Assembly (NCBI RefSeq): GCF_018343715.1
Contig: NZ_JAGYPL010000001.1
Span: forward strand, 248,001 to 312,000
DNA: 64,000 bases
Direction of reading: 5' to 3'
Source of the DNA: Bacillus sp. FJAT-49711
GTDB taxonomy: Bacteria; Bacillota; Bacilli; Bacillales; Bacillaceae_C
The position numbers and the translations under genes are program-made. The first letter of the stretch is position 1; every line of letters starts with the position of its first letter. The notes beneath the pieces were generated by a model. That model was given only the letters and a program-made list of their open reading frames with translations. It was not told where the DNA came from and did no database searches. This document shows positions 43,668 through 54,489 of the stretch, in pieces.

Positions 43668-44135
43668 GTGGAACTGAAACAACAGGAAAAAGAAACGATT
43701 CAACAAATGGTGGATCTCTCCAGGGATCGGATCGATTTCCAAGTACTTAAATCTTTTCTGGGAATCGGAGCACAGACTGCCGTCAAGATTATCGCTGAAT
43801 TAGGGGATATTCACCGTTTTAAAAACCATAAACAAGTGAATGCGTATGCGGGAATTGATATTCAACGGTATCAATCCGGAAAGCTTCAGCATCAAGATCG
43901 GATTAATAAACGCGGGAATAGAAGGCTGCGGAAACTCCTGTTTTTCATGATAATGACGATGATCTCCCAACGAAAAAGGTCACAGAATCGGATTGTAGAT
44001 TATTATGATCAATTAAAAAAGCAACCTCAGAACAAGCATCATAAGGTTGCCGTAATAGCATGTGTGAATAAGTTCCTGAAAGTCGCATTTCACCTTATTC
44101 AACACGGCATCCTGTATAACTACGAATTGTCTTAA
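43668..44135 (+). pseudogene. IS110-family transposase, C-terminal remnant
   Basis: 155 residues beginning at a GTG with no ribosome site. LKSFLGIGAQTAVKIIAELGDIHRFKNHKQVNAYAGI and KRGNRRLRKLLFFM are the Transposase_20 C-terminal domain of IS110/IS1111 elements, which carries the catalytic Ser region. The N-terminal DEDD domain is absent, so it cannot be active. It sits between clpX and lonB, which are adjacent in Bacillus, and so marks an old insertion. Confidence 0.85.
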
Positions 44136-44249
44136 GCAAGTTAGTAACAGGATAATCTCACTATAGCACAAAAGACATTGTGAAAAAACAGATTTTCGAT
44201 AAGTCTATTTGGCATACGTATTTTTATTTATTGGTTCTTTTCCAGGAGA

Positions 44250-44433
44250 TTGTTGCTTTTAAGCAAAACCTGTTGAAGGTTGATTGGAGCGAAAGTGCGA
44301 GACTCCTGCGGGATTAGTGGGACAGGTGAGACCCCACAGGCGTTTACGCCGAGGAGGCTCACCGCCCGCCCCGCGGAAAGCGAGCAACTGTAGCGGAAAT
44401 CAAGCTTCCGCATTACTTAGTTAAAAGCAACAA
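44250..44433 (+). repeat. Family R1 repeat with 13-bp inverted ends
   Basis: TTGTTGCTTTTAA (44250-44262) and TTAAAAGCAACAA (44421-44433) are perfect inverted repeats around a GC-rich core (GCGAGACTCCTGCGGG, GGTGAGACCCCACAGG, CCGCGGAAAGCGAG). It looks like a small non-coding mobile or imperfect-palindrome unit. A fragment of the same family (GCGTCCGCCTGAAGCG) is at about 44529. The remaining 44434-44815 has no supported gene. Confidence 0.7.
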
Positions 44434-44815
44434 AGTTTGCGCAAACAGCCTATTGATAATTATCCGTTCTTAAATTTCATTTCCCAACAAAATAAGTTAG
44501 GAAAAATACTTGACTACAGGTAAGAAAGCGTCCGCCTGAAGCGTAACTCAACAGTATTTCATGGAATCCCTATATAGAAGGACTTGGTTTAACCTAAACC
44601 GCTAATTCCACTGGTCTTCGTGTTTTCTTACAGTTCAAAATAAGTTGTTTTTTCTTTTTAAAAAAATAATTTATGCGGGAACAGACTTAATATTAGAATT
44701 TGAGCTCCACTTTTGATTGTGGATTTTTTTAGAAGTGCCAAAAACTCGGTTTATTCCCATTCGGTGACGGAAATACTAATCACTATGTGAATCAGTGTTT
44801 CTAGGAGGGAATCCG

Positions 44816-46480
44816 ATGAATTGGACAGTGCTTGTTTTGATGATACAGCTTTTTTTTGGAATCGTAATCGGAATGTATTTTTTAAATTTACTTAAAAACC
44901 AGCGTTCCCAAAAAGTGACTATTGATAAAGAATCAAAAAAGGAAATGGAACAATTAAGAAAAATGCGAGGCATTCGTTTGTCTGAGCCATTAGCGGAAAG
45001 AGTACGTCCGGCAAGCTTTTCCGATATTGTCGGTCAACAAGATGGAATAAAAGCATTAAAGGCTGCGCTTTGTGGTCCAAATCCGCAGCATGTCATAATT
45101 TATGGACCTCCTGGGGTTGGAAAAACAGCAGCAGCAAGATTAGTTCTTGAAGAAGCAAAGAGAAATCAACGCTCTCCTTTTCGTTCCGACTCTATCTTTG
45201 TAGAATTAGACGCAACAACAGCAAGATTTGATGAACGAGGAATTGCAGATCCATTAATCGGTTCTGTCCACGATCCTATTTACCAAGGGGCAGGAGCGAT
45301 GGGGCAGGCAGGGATTCCACAACCAAAGCAAGGGGCAGTTACAAATGCGCATGGAGGGGTCCTTTTCATCGATGAAATTGGGGAATTGCATCCCATACAA
45401 ATGAATAAATTATTAAAAGTATTAGAAGATAGGAAAGTTTTCTTAGAAAGTGCTTATTATAGCGAAGAAAATTCACAAATTCCTGCTCATATTCATGATA
45501 TTTTCAAAAGAGGCTTACCAGCAGATTTTCGTCTTATTGGTGCCACAACGAGAACACCTAACGAAATCCCACCTGCCATCAGGTCACGATGTATGGAAGT
45601 GTTTTTCAAGGATTTAGAACAGCGTGAAATTATAGCAATAGCCAAAAATGCAACGAATAAAATACAATTGGATATTAAAGATTCCGGTTTATCTATTTTA
45701 TCTTCTTATGCGAGAAATGGACGTGAAGCCGTTAATATGATGCAAATTGCTGCAGGACTGGCCATTACCGAAGACAGGGAATATATTCGGGATGAAGATA
45801 TAGAATGGGTAATTCGTTCAAGTCAATTGACTCCAAGATATGAAAAGATGATTTCACAAAATTCAGAGGTAGGCATTGTGAACGGGCTGGCAGTTACTGG
45901 TCCAAATAGCGGAATGCTGCTTGATATTGAAGTGACGGTTTTTCCGTCTGATAACGGGACCATTAATATTAATGGAATTATTGAGGAAGAAAGCATTAAT
46001 GGTCAAGGTAAATCTGTGAAGAGAAAAAGTATGGCTAGAGGCTCTGTAGAGAACGTCATTACTGTTTTAAAGACGATGGGAGTACCCGCAAATCAATATG
46101 ATATACATATTAATTTTCCAGGAGGTGTCCCAATTGATGGGCCTTCCGCTGGAATCGCCATGGCGGTTGGCATTTATTCAGCCATTTATAAAATACCAGT
46201 GAAAAATACGATTGCTATGACAGGTGAGCTCGGACTACATGGTGATGTAAAGCCTGTTGGCGGTGTATTTTCGAAAGTAAAAGCCGCAAAAAGTGCCGGT
46301 GCAAAAGCAGTAATCATTCCTGCAGATAACAACCAGTCCAGCTTAAAAGAAATTGAAGATATTACAATCATTCCTGTAAAAAAACTAGAAACCGTTTTGG
46401 AAGAAGCATTATTGAAACATCAGGATCACGAAATAATCTCAACAAGTATGCTGAGTTCACACAATAAAAAAAGCGTATGA
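44816..46480 (+). CDS. lonB: Sporulation Lon-like protease LonB
   Basis: 554 residues from the ATG at 44816, after TAGGAGGGA. One N-terminal membrane helix (VLVLMIQLFFGIVIGMYFL), AAA+ domain with Walker [12 protein letters not shown] and Walker B VLFIDEIGEL, and a C-terminal Lon protease domain with catalytic Ser in DGPSAGIAMAVG and the Lys within KVKAAKSAGAKAV. In Bacillus subtilis LonB is made in the forespore under SigF. It precedes lonA as usual. The upstream region was disturbed by an IS110 remnant and a repeat, so its promoter may have been preserved only in the 380 bp left. Confidence 0.95.
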   Translation: MNWTVLVLMIQLFFGIVIGMYFLNLLKNQRSQKVTIDKESKKEMEQLRKMRGIRLSEPLAERVRPASFSDIVGQQDGIKALKAALCGPNPQHVIIYGPPGVGKTAAARLVLEEAKRNQRSPFRSDSIFVELDATTARFDERGIADPLIGSVHDPIYQGAGAMGQAGIPQPKQGAVTNAHGGVLFIDEIGELHPIQMNKLLKVLEDRKVFLESAYYSEENSQIPAHIHDIFKRGLPADFRLIGATTRTPNEIPPAIRSRCMEVFFKDLEQREIIAIAKNATNKIQLDIKDSGLSILSSYARNGREAVNMMQIAAGLAITEDREYIRDEDIEWVIRSSQLTPRYEKMISQNSEVGIVNGLAVTGPNSGMLLDIEVTVFPSDNGTININGIIEEESINGQGKSVKRKSMARGSVENVITVLKTMGVPANQYDIHINFPGGVPIDGPSAGIAMAVGIYSAIYKIPVKNTIAMTGELGLHGDVKPVGGVFSKVKAAKSAGAKAVIIPADNNQSSLKEIEDITIIPVKKLETVLEEALLKHQDHEIISTSMLSSHNKKSV

Positions 46481-46661
46481 TGTTCAACAAAGCCTCTTTC
46501 TCGACATTGTACATCTCAATAGGCTAAAATTGAAAAAAGACTCTAGGGAAGTATTTATTTTTTTCGCTTGAGCGCTTTCAGTTACTTCTTAAGACTTTTC
46601 ATGATGCTATAACCGAAGTAGACTGCTTCGCTCAGGCTTTTTCAATTATGGAGGTGTAGAT

Positions 46662-48986
46662 TTGAAGAAACAAACCGAGCAGCTCGTTCCTCTCCTGCCA
46701 TTACGAGGAATGCTTGTGTACCCGACAATGGTGCTTCATTTAGATGTTGGCCGTGCGCAATCCGTACAAGCATTAGAGCAAGCAATGCTAAATGATCATT
46801 TGATTTTTTTAGCAACACAAAAAGATGTGTCCATTGATGAACCAGATGAAGATGATATATATATAATGGGAACCTTAACGAAGGTTAAGCAAATGTTGAA
46901 ACTTCCAAACGGGACAATCCGTGTGCTAGTTGAAGGCTTAACACGTGCAAGATTTTCATCTTTAAGCAACCAAGGAACGTATTACGCGGCAACATTAGAA
47001 CTGTTTGAAGATGAAATTGAGCCAGACATTGAAATACAGGCACTCATGAGAACGATGCTTGAGTATTTCGAACAATATATAAAACTTTCCAAAAAGATTA
47101 CAGCAGAAACATTTGCGACTGTCGCTGATATTGAAGAACCTGGAAGAATGGCGGATATTATCGCTTCCCATCTCCCGCTAAAACTTCCGGATAAACAACA
47201 AATTCTAGAAACTATTGATGTAAAACAACGCCTTAGCAATATTATTAAGATCATTCATAATGAAAGAGAAGTACTGAATTTAGAAAAGAAAATTGGTCAG
47301 CGTGTCAAGCAATCGATGGAAAGAACGCAAAAAGAATACTATTTGCGCGAGCAAATGAAAGCTATTCAAAAGGAACTCGGAGATAAAGAAGGAAAAACAG
47401 GTGAGATAGCTGATTTAACAGAAAAAATTGAAGCGGCGAATATGCCGGAACATACTAAAAAGACAGCTTTTAAAGAGCTGGATCGCTATGAAAAAATCCC
47501 TTCCACCTCCGCTGAAAGCTCGGTAATAAGAACTTATATTGATTGGCTCGTTTCTTTGCCATGGACAAAAGCAACGAAAGATGATTTAAGTATTCAGAAA
47601 GCGGAAAAAATACTTGAACGTGATCATTTTGGGCTTGAAAAAGTAAAAGAGCGAGTACTTGAATATTTAGCAGTTCAGCAACTAACAAAATCTTTAAGAA
47701 GTCCAATTCTTTGTCTAGTCGGTCCTCCTGGAGTTGGTAAGACAAGTCTTGCTAGATCCATTGCAGAATCGATGGGGCGAAATTTTGTACGGATATCATT
47801 AGGCGGCGTTAGGGATGAATCTGAAATTCGTGGACATAGACGAACATATGTAGGAGCAATGCCAGGTAGAATCATTCAAGGGATGAAAAAAGCGGAAACG
47901 ATTAATCCTGTGTTTTTATTAGATGAAATAGATAAAATGTCGAATGATTTTCGCGGCGACCCTTCTTCTGCTATGTTAGAGGTTCTTGACCCTGCACAAA
48001 ATAGCACGTTTAGCGACCATTATATAGAGGAAACATATGATCTCTCAAAGGTCATGTTTTTAGCAACCGCCAATGATTTAGCTACGATACCTGGACCTTT
48101 GCGAGATCGAATGGAAATTATTACAATTGCCGGCTATACTGAATTGGAAAAGGTTCATATTGCAAAAGAGCATTTACTCCCAAAACAAATTCGTGAGCAT
48201 GGGCTGACTAAAACCCAACTGCAAATGAGAGATTGCTCGATACAACAATTAGTTCGTTATTACACTCGTGAGGCCGGTGTTCGTGAATTAGAAAGACAAC
48301 TTGCATCTATTTGTCGAAAAGCTGCCAAAATAATCGTGTCGGGTGATCGTAAAAGAGTGATTGTCACTGGCGACAATATAGAAGAGATCATTGGAAAGAA
48401 AAAATACTCATATGGACAGGCGGAGCTGGAGGACCAAGTTGGAGTGGCAACAGGTCTAGCATATACGGCAGTTGGCGGAGACACTTTGCAAATTGAAGTT
48501 TCACTTGCCCCCGGAAAAGGAAAACTTGTCCTCACTGGAAAATTAGGAGATGTAATGAAGGAATCTGCTCAAGCAGCATTTAGCTATGTTCGCTCAAAAG
48601 CAGAGGAATTAAAACTGGAAAAAGACTTTCACGAAACATGTGACATTCATATCCATGTTCCAGAAGGTGCTGTTCCAAAGGATGGTCCTTCAGCAGGGAT
48701 TACAATCGCTACTGCTTTAGTGTCTGCTCTTACAGGTCGGCCAATCCGAAAGGAAATAGGAATGACTGGGGAAATTACACTTCGAGGCAGAGTGTTGCCT
48801 ATTGGTGGATTAAAGGAAAAAACATTAAGTGCACATAGAGCAGGATTAACGACCATCATATTACCGAAAGAAAACGAAAAGGATATTGATGATATTCCGG
48901 AAAGTGTTCGTGGTGATTTGACATTTGTTCCTGTATCACATATGGATGAGGTGCTGAAAACAGCACTTACAGGAGAGCAAATATGA
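46662..48986 (+). CDS. lonA: ATP-dependent protease Lon
   Basis: 774 residues; TTG start after GGAGGTG. The N-terminal substrate domain opens with [24 protein letters not shown]; a coiled-coil segment follows ([15 protein letters not shown]). AAA+ Walker A is [14 protein letters not shown], Walker [11 protein letters not shown]. The protease domain has the catalytic Ser in [10 protein letters not shown] and the Lys in [14 protein letters not shown]. It degrades damaged and regulatory proteins in the cytoplasm. The end overlaps ysxC by 4 bases. Confidence 0.97.
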   Translation: MKKQTEQLVPLLPLRGMLVYPTMVLHLDVGRAQSVQALEQAMLNDHLIFLATQKDVSIDEPDEDDIYIMGTLTKVKQMLKLPNGTIRVLVEGLTRARFSSLSNQGTYYAATLELFEDEIEPDIEIQALMRTMLEYFEQYIKLSKKITAETFATVADIEEPGRMADIIASHLPLKLPDKQQILETIDVKQRLSNIIKIIHNEREVLNLEKKIGQRVKQSMERTQKEYYLREQMKAIQKELGDKEGKTGEIADLTEKIEAANMPEHTKKTAFKELDRYEKIPSTSAESSVIRTYIDWLVSLPWTKATKDDLSIQKAEKILERDHFGLEKVKERVLEYLAVQQLTKSLRSPILCLVGPPGVGKTSLARSIAESMGRNFVRISLGGVRDESEIRGHRRTYVGAMPGRIIQGMKKAETINPVFLLDEIDKMSNDFRGDPSSAMLEVLDPAQNSTFSDHYIEETYDLSKVMFLATANDLATIPGPLRDRMEIITIAGYTELEKVHIAKEHLLPKQIREHGLTKTQLQMRDCSIQQLVRYYTREAGVRELERQLASICRKAAKIIVSGDRKRVIVTGDNIEEIIGKKKYSYGQAELEDQVGVATGLAYTAVGGDTLQIEVSLAPGKGKLVLTGKLGDVMKESAQAAFSYVRSKAEELKLEKDFHETCDIHIHVPEGAVPKDGPSAGITIATALVSALTGRPIRKEIGMTGEITLRGRVLPIGGLKEKTLSAHRAGLTTIILPKENEKDIDDIPESVRGDLTFVPVSHMDEVLKTALTGEQI

Positions 48987-49573
48987 AAGTACATCAAGTA
49001 GAACTTGTAATTAGTGCAGTAAAACCTGAGCAATATCCTAGTGAGGGCCTTCCAGAGTTTGCCCTCGCAGGTAGATCGAATGTAGGCAAATCATCATTTA
49101 TAAATAAAATGATTAATAGAAAAAGCATGGCAAGAACTTCATCGAAGCCTGGAAAAACACAAACGCTAAATTTTTATAAAATAGAAGAATCCCTCTATTT
49201 TGTCGATGTTCCAGGCTATGGATATGCAAGGGTTTCAAAAAGGGAGCGGGAAGCATGGGGGCAGATGATTGAAACGTATTTCACATCAAGAGAAGAGTTG
49301 CTGGCTGTTCTAATGATTGTTGATTTACGTCATCCTCCAACAAAAGATGATGTGATGATGTATGAATTTCTAAAGCATTATGACCTCAAATGTATAGTCG
49401 TTGCAACAAAAGCAGATAAAATTCCGCGAGGAAAATATGATAAACATAAAAAAGTCGTGAAAGAAACACTTGATCTTGATCCAAATGATGAGATTGTTGT
49501 ATTTTCCTCTGAAACTGGCCTTGGTAAAGATAATGTATGGAATATATTAAGTAATCTAAGCAAAGTAAGATAA
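48983..49573 (+). CDS. ysxC: Ribosome biogenesis GTPase YsxC (EngB)
   Basis: 196 residues. G1 [15 protein letters not shown]2 region with [15 protein letters not shown]3 [13 protein letters not shown]4 VVATKADKI and G5 FSSETGLG. This essential GTPase helps assemble the 50S ribosomal subunit. It starts within the lonA stop region (ATGA) and ends the lonA operon. Confidence 0.96.
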   Translation: MKVHQVELVISAVKPEQYPSEGLPEFALAGRSNVGKSSFINKMINRKSMARTSSKPGKTQTLNFYKIEESLYFVDVPGYGYARVSKREREAWGQMIETYFTSREELLAVLMIVDLRHPPTKDDVMMYEFLKHYDLKCIVVATKADKIPRGKYDKHKKVVKETLDLDPNDEIVVFSSETGLGKDNVWNILSNLSKVR

Positions 49574-49610
49574 GTGCAATCGCTTTGTTTATCAGCGATT
49601 AGAATTTAAA

Positions 49611-49653
49611 AACGGGTATCATGAGAATATTCTCGGATACCCGTTACTTTTTC
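49611..49653. terminator. Bidirectional terminator after ysxC
   Basis: AACGGGTATC pairs with GATACCCGTT around an inner GAGAATATTCTC stem; T-rich on the plus side and A-rich before it. Confidence 0.75.
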
Positions 49654-50132
49654 CGTTTTATAAATAATAAGTAAGCTCCTACAATAATAAAGAAGTATGG
49701 CTGGAAGTTGCTAATACTGGCGATATTATGTCCTTTATTGGCTGACCAATCTACTAATCTCTCAAAAAAAAGTAAAATTGCTGAAATGGTTAGGAAAAGC
49801 AAGCCTTGAAAAAGACCTGTCCCCGTTTTCACGTATTTTAGTAATAAACCTACTGCAATTAATAGTAAAAAAATACCAACATGATCAGGCCAAGCTTCGA
49901 GTTTATTAGCAATATGGAAATGAAATCCTAATCCAGTTAAAATAACGCCCGGGAGAATTGATTCATAATCCTTGCCAAAATATCCATTGGCAAGAAATCC
50001 AATTCCTACGATGACGAGAAGTGTAGGCCATGTGTAAAATCCTTGAAAAGGGGAAAAATGATATTGTTGAAATAGAAAATAAATACCAAATCCGATTAAC
50101 GTGACACCTGAAAGATAAGATGTTTTTTTCAT
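49644..50132 (-). CDS. Multi-pass membrane protein, LiaI/DUF5668-like
   Basis: 162 residues if begun at the ATG at 50132; a GTG at 50144 is the alternative and neither has a good ribosome site. Five or six hydrophobic segments with short loops (LSGVTLIGFGIYFLF, WPTLLVIVGIGFLANGY, ILPGVILTGLGFHF, HVGIFLLLIAVGLLLKYV, YFFIIVGAYLLFIKRKK). The repeated GxGFLxxGYxxxxxxxILPGVILTGLG pattern is like LiaI-LiaF transmembrane-region proteins. It sits convergent to ysxC and divergent from hemA. No function can be given. Confidence 0.7.
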   Translation of the reverse strand: MKKTSYLSGVTLIGFGIYFLFQQYHFSPFQGFYTWPTLLVIVGIGFLANGYFGKDYESILPGVILTGLGFHFHIANKLEAWPDHVGIFLLLIAVGLLLKYVKTGTGLFQGLLFLTISAILLFFERLVDWSANKGHNIASISNFQPYFFIIVGAYLLFIKRKK

Positions 50133-50278
50133 AAATATTGACACCAGTCCTGTTAGCTTGTATTTCTACTACTCATTTGTTATGTTACATAAGGAATTAG
50201 AATATATTTAACATGTCTTAAATATAACACACCTTTCAAGATCTGTTCACATCTTTTTAGAATTCTTCTAATCTGACG

Positions 50279-50287
50279 TGGTATAAT
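50279..50287 (+). promoter_or_regulatory. Extended -10 promoter element of hemA
   Basis: TGGTATAAT, 39 bases before the hemA start. No good -35 is visible at 16-18 bp. AT-rich half-sites upstream (near 50197) match a Per box poorly. Confidence 0.5.
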
Positions 50288-50326
50288 AGACGATAAGAGC
50301 AATAAATCTGGAGGTGCAAGAATTTA

Positions 50327-51661
50327 ATGCACATCATTGTAGTAGGACTCAATTATAAGACGGCTCCAGTTGAAATTAGGGAAAGGCTTGCTTTTTCTGA
50401 AACGGACTTGCCTTTAGCCATGACAACATTAAAAAACAAAAAAAGTATTTTGGAAAATATGATTGTTTCCACTTGTAATCGTACGGAAGTATACGCGGTT
50501 GTGGACCAATTGCATACTGGACGCTACTATATAAAACAATTTTTATCAGAATGGTTTAATCTTGATCAAGAAGAATTTGTGGGCCATTTATATATTCAAG
50601 AACATGAATCTGCCGTAGAGCATCTTTTTAAAGTAACCTGCGGTTTGAATTCAATGGTTCTTGGAGAGACCCAAATACTTGGCCAAATTAGAAGTAGTTT
50701 CCTAATAGCCCAAGAAAAGGGAGTTACCGGCACTATTTTTAATCATTTAGCAAAACAAGCGATCACTGTGGCTAAGCGTGCACATTCTGAGACAGATATA
50801 GGAGCCAATGCTGTTTCTGTAAGTTACGCCGCAGTAGAACTGGCTAAAAAAGTGTTTGGTAATCTAAAGGATAAACATGTTCTTGTCATTGGTGCAGGAA
50901 AAATGGGCGAGCTTGCGATTAAAAATCTGTATTCTAACGGTGCTACAAAGGTGACTGTTGTAAATAGGACATTTGAGAAAGCACAGTCTTTGGCAGAACA
51001 GTTTTCTGGAAACGCCAAAAATCTTACAGAGCTCCAATGTGCGATGATAGAAGCGGATATTGTCATTAGCTCTACTGGTGCAAATGGCTACATCATCGAT
51101 AAAACTATGCTTGCCAATATGGAGAAAATTCGAAGAGGGCGTCCTTTATTTCTTATGGATATTGCCGTCCCTAGAGATATTGATCCAGCTGTTTCCGATT
51201 TAGATACTGCATTTTTATATGATATTGATGATCTTGAAGGAATTGTTGAAGCCAATATGGTGGAAAGAAAGAAAGCAGCTGATAAAATCATAGTTATGAT
51301 TGAAGCGGAAATTTCTTCCTTTAATGAATGGGTTAATACACTCGGGGTGGTTCCTGTCATCTCGGCATTGCGTGAAAAAGCGAACACGATCCAACAAAAT
51401 ACGATGGAAAGTATTGAGCGAAAATTACCCAATTTAACTGACCGTGAGCGGAAAATTATTAATAAGCATACAAAAAGCATTATTAACCAGTTGTTAAAGG
51501 ATCCTATTTTACAGGTAAAAGAGTTTTCAGGGGAACCAATGGCAGCTGAAAAAATTGCTCTTTTTAAACAAATATTTGATTTAGAAGCTTCGAGTAGTGG
51601 ACAAGCAGAACAACAAGAGAAACATCTAGTGTCTTTCCCGCTTCCTACTTTCCAATCATAA
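50327..51661 (+). CDS. hemA: Glutamyl-tRNA reductase
   Basis: 444 residues. [18 protein letters not shown], the catalytic-Cys motif [11 protein letters not shown] (near residue 50), [21 protein letters not shown], the NADPH loop [11 protein letters not shown] and [12 protein letters not shown] are the HemA set. It reduces Glu-tRNA to glutamate-1-semialdehyde, the first step of C5 haem synthesis. It leads the hemAXCDBL cluster. The ribosome site is GGAGGTG. Confidence 0.97.
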   Translation: MHIIVVGLNYKTAPVEIRERLAFSETDLPLAMTTLKNKKSILENMIVSTCNRTEVYAVVDQLHTGRYYIKQFLSEWFNLDQEEFVGHLYIQEHESAVEHLFKVTCGLNSMVLGETQILGQIRSSFLIAQEKGVTGTIFNHLAKQAITVAKRAHSETDIGANAVSVSYAAVELAKKVFGNLKDKHVLVIGAGKMGELAIKNLYSNGATKVTVVNRTFEKAQSLAEQFSGNAKNLTELQCAMIEADIVISSTGANGYIIDKTMLANMEKIRRGRPLFLMDIAVPRDIDPAVSDLDTAFLYDIDDLEGIVEANMVERKKAADKIIVMIEAEISSFNEWVNTLGVVPVISALREKANTIQQNTMESIERKLPNLTDRERKIINKHTKSIINQLLKDPILQVKEFSGEPMAAEKIALFKQIFDLEASSSGQAEQQEKHLVSFPLPTFQS

Positions 51662-51674
51662 GAGGATGTGTGAA

Positions 51675-52502
51675 ATGATAGAGCTGATGATGTTGAGATT
51701 GCCGGAAATTGTTATTGTTATATATGCTTTATCGATTTTATTGTACTTTTTCGATTTTCTTGAACACAATCGGAAGGCAAATCGACTTGCCTTCCTGCTT
51801 CTTTCGATTGTTTGGATTCTTCAAACAATTTTTTTATGTTTATATATGTTGGAAACTGGAAGATTCCCTGTTCTTACATTATTTGAAGGCCTTTATTTTT
51901 ATTCTTGGGTACTCATAACGCTGTCCCTTATGATCCATCGAATTTTAAAGGTCGATTTCACTATATTCTTTACGAATATTCTTGGGTTTACGATTATGGC
52001 GATCCATGCGTTTGCCCCTATCCAACGGTCGGCAATGGCAGGACAGCTTATTTCAGAGTTATTATTTATTCATATTACAATGGCTATATTATCTTATGGA
52101 GCTTTTACATTATCTTTTGTGTTTTCAGCGCTTTATTTGCTTCAGTATAAATTGCTGAAGGGAAAGATATGGATACAACGTCTTTGGCGTTTGAGTGATT
52201 TGGCTAATTTAGAAAAAATATCTTATGTATTAAACTTAATTGGGATTCCATTGCTGCTTTTAAGCCTAATCCTTGGTTTACAATGGGCTTTTATGAAACT
52301 TTCATTCTTTCAATGGTATGATCTAAAAATCATTGGTTCCTTTTTCGTTTTATTAGTTTACAGCCTAGTCATATATTTATATAGAAAAAAGGAAATGTAT
52401 GGGAAGACACTCGCTTTATGGAATACAGCAGCATTTCTTATTGTATTAGTTAACTTTATTTTCATAAGTCGATTATCAAATTTTCATATATGGTATGAGT
52501 AA
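51675..52502 (+). CDS. hemX: HemX, CcsA-like membrane protein
   Basis: 275 residues from the ATG at 51675; AGAGGATG upstream serves it better than the ATG at 51666. About eight membrane segments and a WxxxW-poor CcsA/CycK-like plan (FEGLYFYSWVLITLSLMIH, HITMAILSYGAFTLSFVFSALYLLQY). In Bacillus HemX lowers the amount of HemA. It follows hemA directly. The gap to hemC, normally tiny, is widened here to about 240 bp by a repeat. Confidence 0.92.
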   Translation: MIELMMLRLPEIVIVIYALSILLYFFDFLEHNRKANRLAFLLLSIVWILQTIFLCLYMLETGRFPVLTLFEGLYFYSWVLITLSLMIHRILKVDFTIFFTNILGFTIMAIHAFAPIQRSAMAGQLISELLFIHITMAILSYGAFTLSFVFSALYLLQYKLLKGKIWIQRLWRLSDLANLEKISYVLNLIGIPLLLLSLILGLQWAFMKLSFFQWYDLKIIGSFFVLLVYSLVIYLYRKKEMYGKTLALWNTAAFLIVLVNFIFISRLSNFHIWYE

Positions 52503-52508
52503 TTTAAA

Positions 52509-52675
52509 GGAAAAGCGTAAACGCCTTGCTCATCGGCGTAAAACTTCAGGGCATTCGACTGAGATAAAGGAAACACGATGAGCCTGCAGGGCGAATCGAT
52601 GTTGACTACGCAAGCGAGAAGGACAAGAAGTTTGCTAGCCGATAGGCGCTGGAGCTAGACAGCAAAAGCCTATAT
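52509..52675 (+). repeat. Family R2 intergenic repeat between hemX and hemC
   Basis: Starts GGAAAAGCGTAAACGCC and ends GCTGGAGCTAGACAGCAAAAGCC. Internal parts TGCTCATCGGCG, AAAGGAAACACGATGAG and GCTAGCCGATAGGCG align in order with the copy at 59397-59542. It is GC-richer than the flanks and has no coding frame. Confidence 0.75.
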
Positions 52676-52741
52676 TCAAAAATATAAACCTAAAAAGTTT
52701 ATACTTCTTTTATAATTTATATAAAGGCAGGAGATCATTTC

Positions 52742-53674
52742 ATGCGAAAAATCATCATTGGGTCAAGAAGAAGTAAGCTTGCATTAACGCAAACAAATTG
52801 GGTCCGTGAACAGCTTGAAAAGCTAGGTGCTCCTTTTGAATTTGAGATTAAAGAAATCGTAACGAAAGGTGATCGAATTCTTGACGTCACTCTTTCAAAA
52901 GTGGGAGGAAAGGGACTTTTTGTTAAAGAAATTGAACAAGCCATGATAGATGGTGAAATTGATATGGCAGTTCACAGCATGAAAGATATGCCTGCTGTTC
53001 TTCCAGATGGTCTTGTAATCGGTTGTATTCCTGAAAGGGAAGACCCGCGTGACGTGCTAATTTCAAAAAATCATATTAAGCTAAGGGATCTTCCAGCAGG
53101 TGCTAAAGTAGGTACGAGCAGCTTAAGAAGAAGTGCTCAAATTTTAGCAATGCGTCCTGATTTGGAAATTAAATGGATTCGCGGAAATATTGAAACTCGT
53201 TTGAGTAAGCTTGAAACAGAGGATTATGATGCTATTATCTTAGCTGCTGCTGGACTTTCACGTGTAGGGTGGAAACAAGATATTGTCACTGAATTTCTAG
53301 AGCCTCAGAATTGCCTGCCTGCAATTGGACAAGGGGCATTAGGGATAGAATGCCGTACTGATGATGTAGAGTTGCTGGAACATTTGGCAAATTTAACATC
53401 TAACATTACAGCTCGGGCTGTTGAAGCAGAACGTGTCTTTTTGCAGGAAATGGAAGGAAGTTGCCAAGTGCCAATAGCGGGATTCGGAAGAATCTTAGAT
53501 AATGATGAGATTGAGCTTACAGCTCTTGTCGCATCCCCTGATGGAAAAATAGTGTACAAAGAAACAGTGACCGGGTGGGAACCAAGATTAGTAGGCGAAA
53601 AAGCTTCTAAACTTTTAATTGATCAAGGAGCAAAGGATTTGATTGATCAAGTGAAGGACGAATTGGAGAAATGA
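52742..53674 (+). CDS. hemC: Porphobilinogen deaminase (hydroxymethylbilane synthase)
   Basis: 310 residues after [80 protein letters not shown] and the dipyrromethane-cofactor Cys in [12 protein letters not shown] are all present. It links four porphobilinogens. A TATAAT-rich stretch at 52710-52725 may give it its own promoter now that a repeat separates it from hemX. Confidence 0.97.
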   Translation: MRKIIIGSRRSKLALTQTNWVREQLEKLGAPFEFEIKEIVTKGDRILDVTLSKVGGKGLFVKEIEQAMIDGEIDMAVHSMKDMPAVLPDGLVIGCIPEREDPRDVLISKNHIKLRDLPAGAKVGTSSLRRSAQILAMRPDLEIKWIRGNIETRLSKLETEDYDAIILAAAGLSRVGWKQDIVTEFLEPQNCLPAIGQGALGIECRTDDVELLEHLANLTSNITARAVEAERVFLQEMEGSCQVPIAGFGRILDNDEIELTALVASPDGKIVYKETVTGWEPRLVGEKASKLLIDQGAKDLIDQVKDELEK

Positions 53675-54489
53675 AAAGCAAAGAGCTTCCGTTAAAAGGC
53701 AAGCATGTGCTCATTACTCGTGGTGGCGACCAAGGAGAAAAGTTTTGTATGGATGTTGCATCAATGGGAGGGGTCCCTCACATGGTTCCTCTTATTGATT
53801 TTCGTGCCCATCATGATCAGAATGCCTCTTATTTTATTAAAAATATGAATCAATATGAGTGGATTATTTTCACTAGTAAAAATGGTGTTCAATATTTTTT
53901 CCAACAAATAAATGACAAAATCGAAGAACATATTCTCTATAAGGGCAATATCCAATTTGCAGTTGTTGGCGAAAAAACGAAAGAAGCTCTGCGTCGCTAT
54001 CGCCTGCCTTCTCGTTTTATGCCTAATGTGTATACGGCTGAAGATTTTGCCCGTGAATTTTTTAATCAAGGGCTAACCGGGAAAAAAGTATTGATTCCAA
54101 AAGGTAATCTTGCAAGTAATATTATAGCGGAAAGTTTTAGGATAAGAGGATTTACGGCAGATGAATGGACAGTATATGAAACGTATTATCCTACAAGAGA
54201 AACGGATAAACTTATTCTTTTTTTAGAAGAGGATATGCTTGATGTAGCTGCCTTTACAAGCCCATCGACATTCAACCATTTTTTAAAAATAGTAGATCAG
54301 CACCATCTTGGACCGCACGCTAAAAAGCTTTTATATGCTGCAATCGGCACGGTAACGAAAAGAACGATTGAACAAACGGGTTACACTACACATATTTGTC
54401 CTGAAAAATTTACAATTGATGATATGTTTAATGAAATATGTATGTTTTTCAACAAGCAGGCCAAGGAAGGGAATGTTAGCAATGGGTAA
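53671..54489 (+). CDS. hemD: Uroporphyrinogen-III synthase
   Basis: 272 residues. The family is weakly conserved, but [51 protein letters not shown] and [14 protein letters not shown] fit HemD. It cyclises hydroxymethylbilane with ring D inversion. The start overlaps hemC by 4 bases and the end overlaps hemB by 8 bases. Confidence 0.93.
   Translation: MKSKELPLKGKHVLITRGGDQGEKFCMDVASMGGVPHMVPLIDFRAHHDQNASYFIKNMNQYEWIIFTSKNGVQYFFQQINDKIEEHILYKGNIQFAVVGEKTKEALRRYRLPSRFMPNVYTAEDFAREFFNQGLTGKKVLIPKGNLASNIIAESFRIRGFTADEWTVYETYYPTRETDKLILFLEEDMLDVAAFTSPSTFNHFLKIVDQHHLGPHAKKLLYAAIGTVTKRTIEQTGYTTHICPEKFTIDDMFNEICMFFNKQAKEGNVSNG

Noticed and set aside
46560-46580. cre site upstream of lonA
   Set aside because: TGAGCGCTTTCAG misses required positions of the consensus at both ends.
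50195-50211. Per box for PerR upstream of hemA
   Set aside because: Only about 11 of 14 defined positions match in very AT-rich DNA, so chance is likely.
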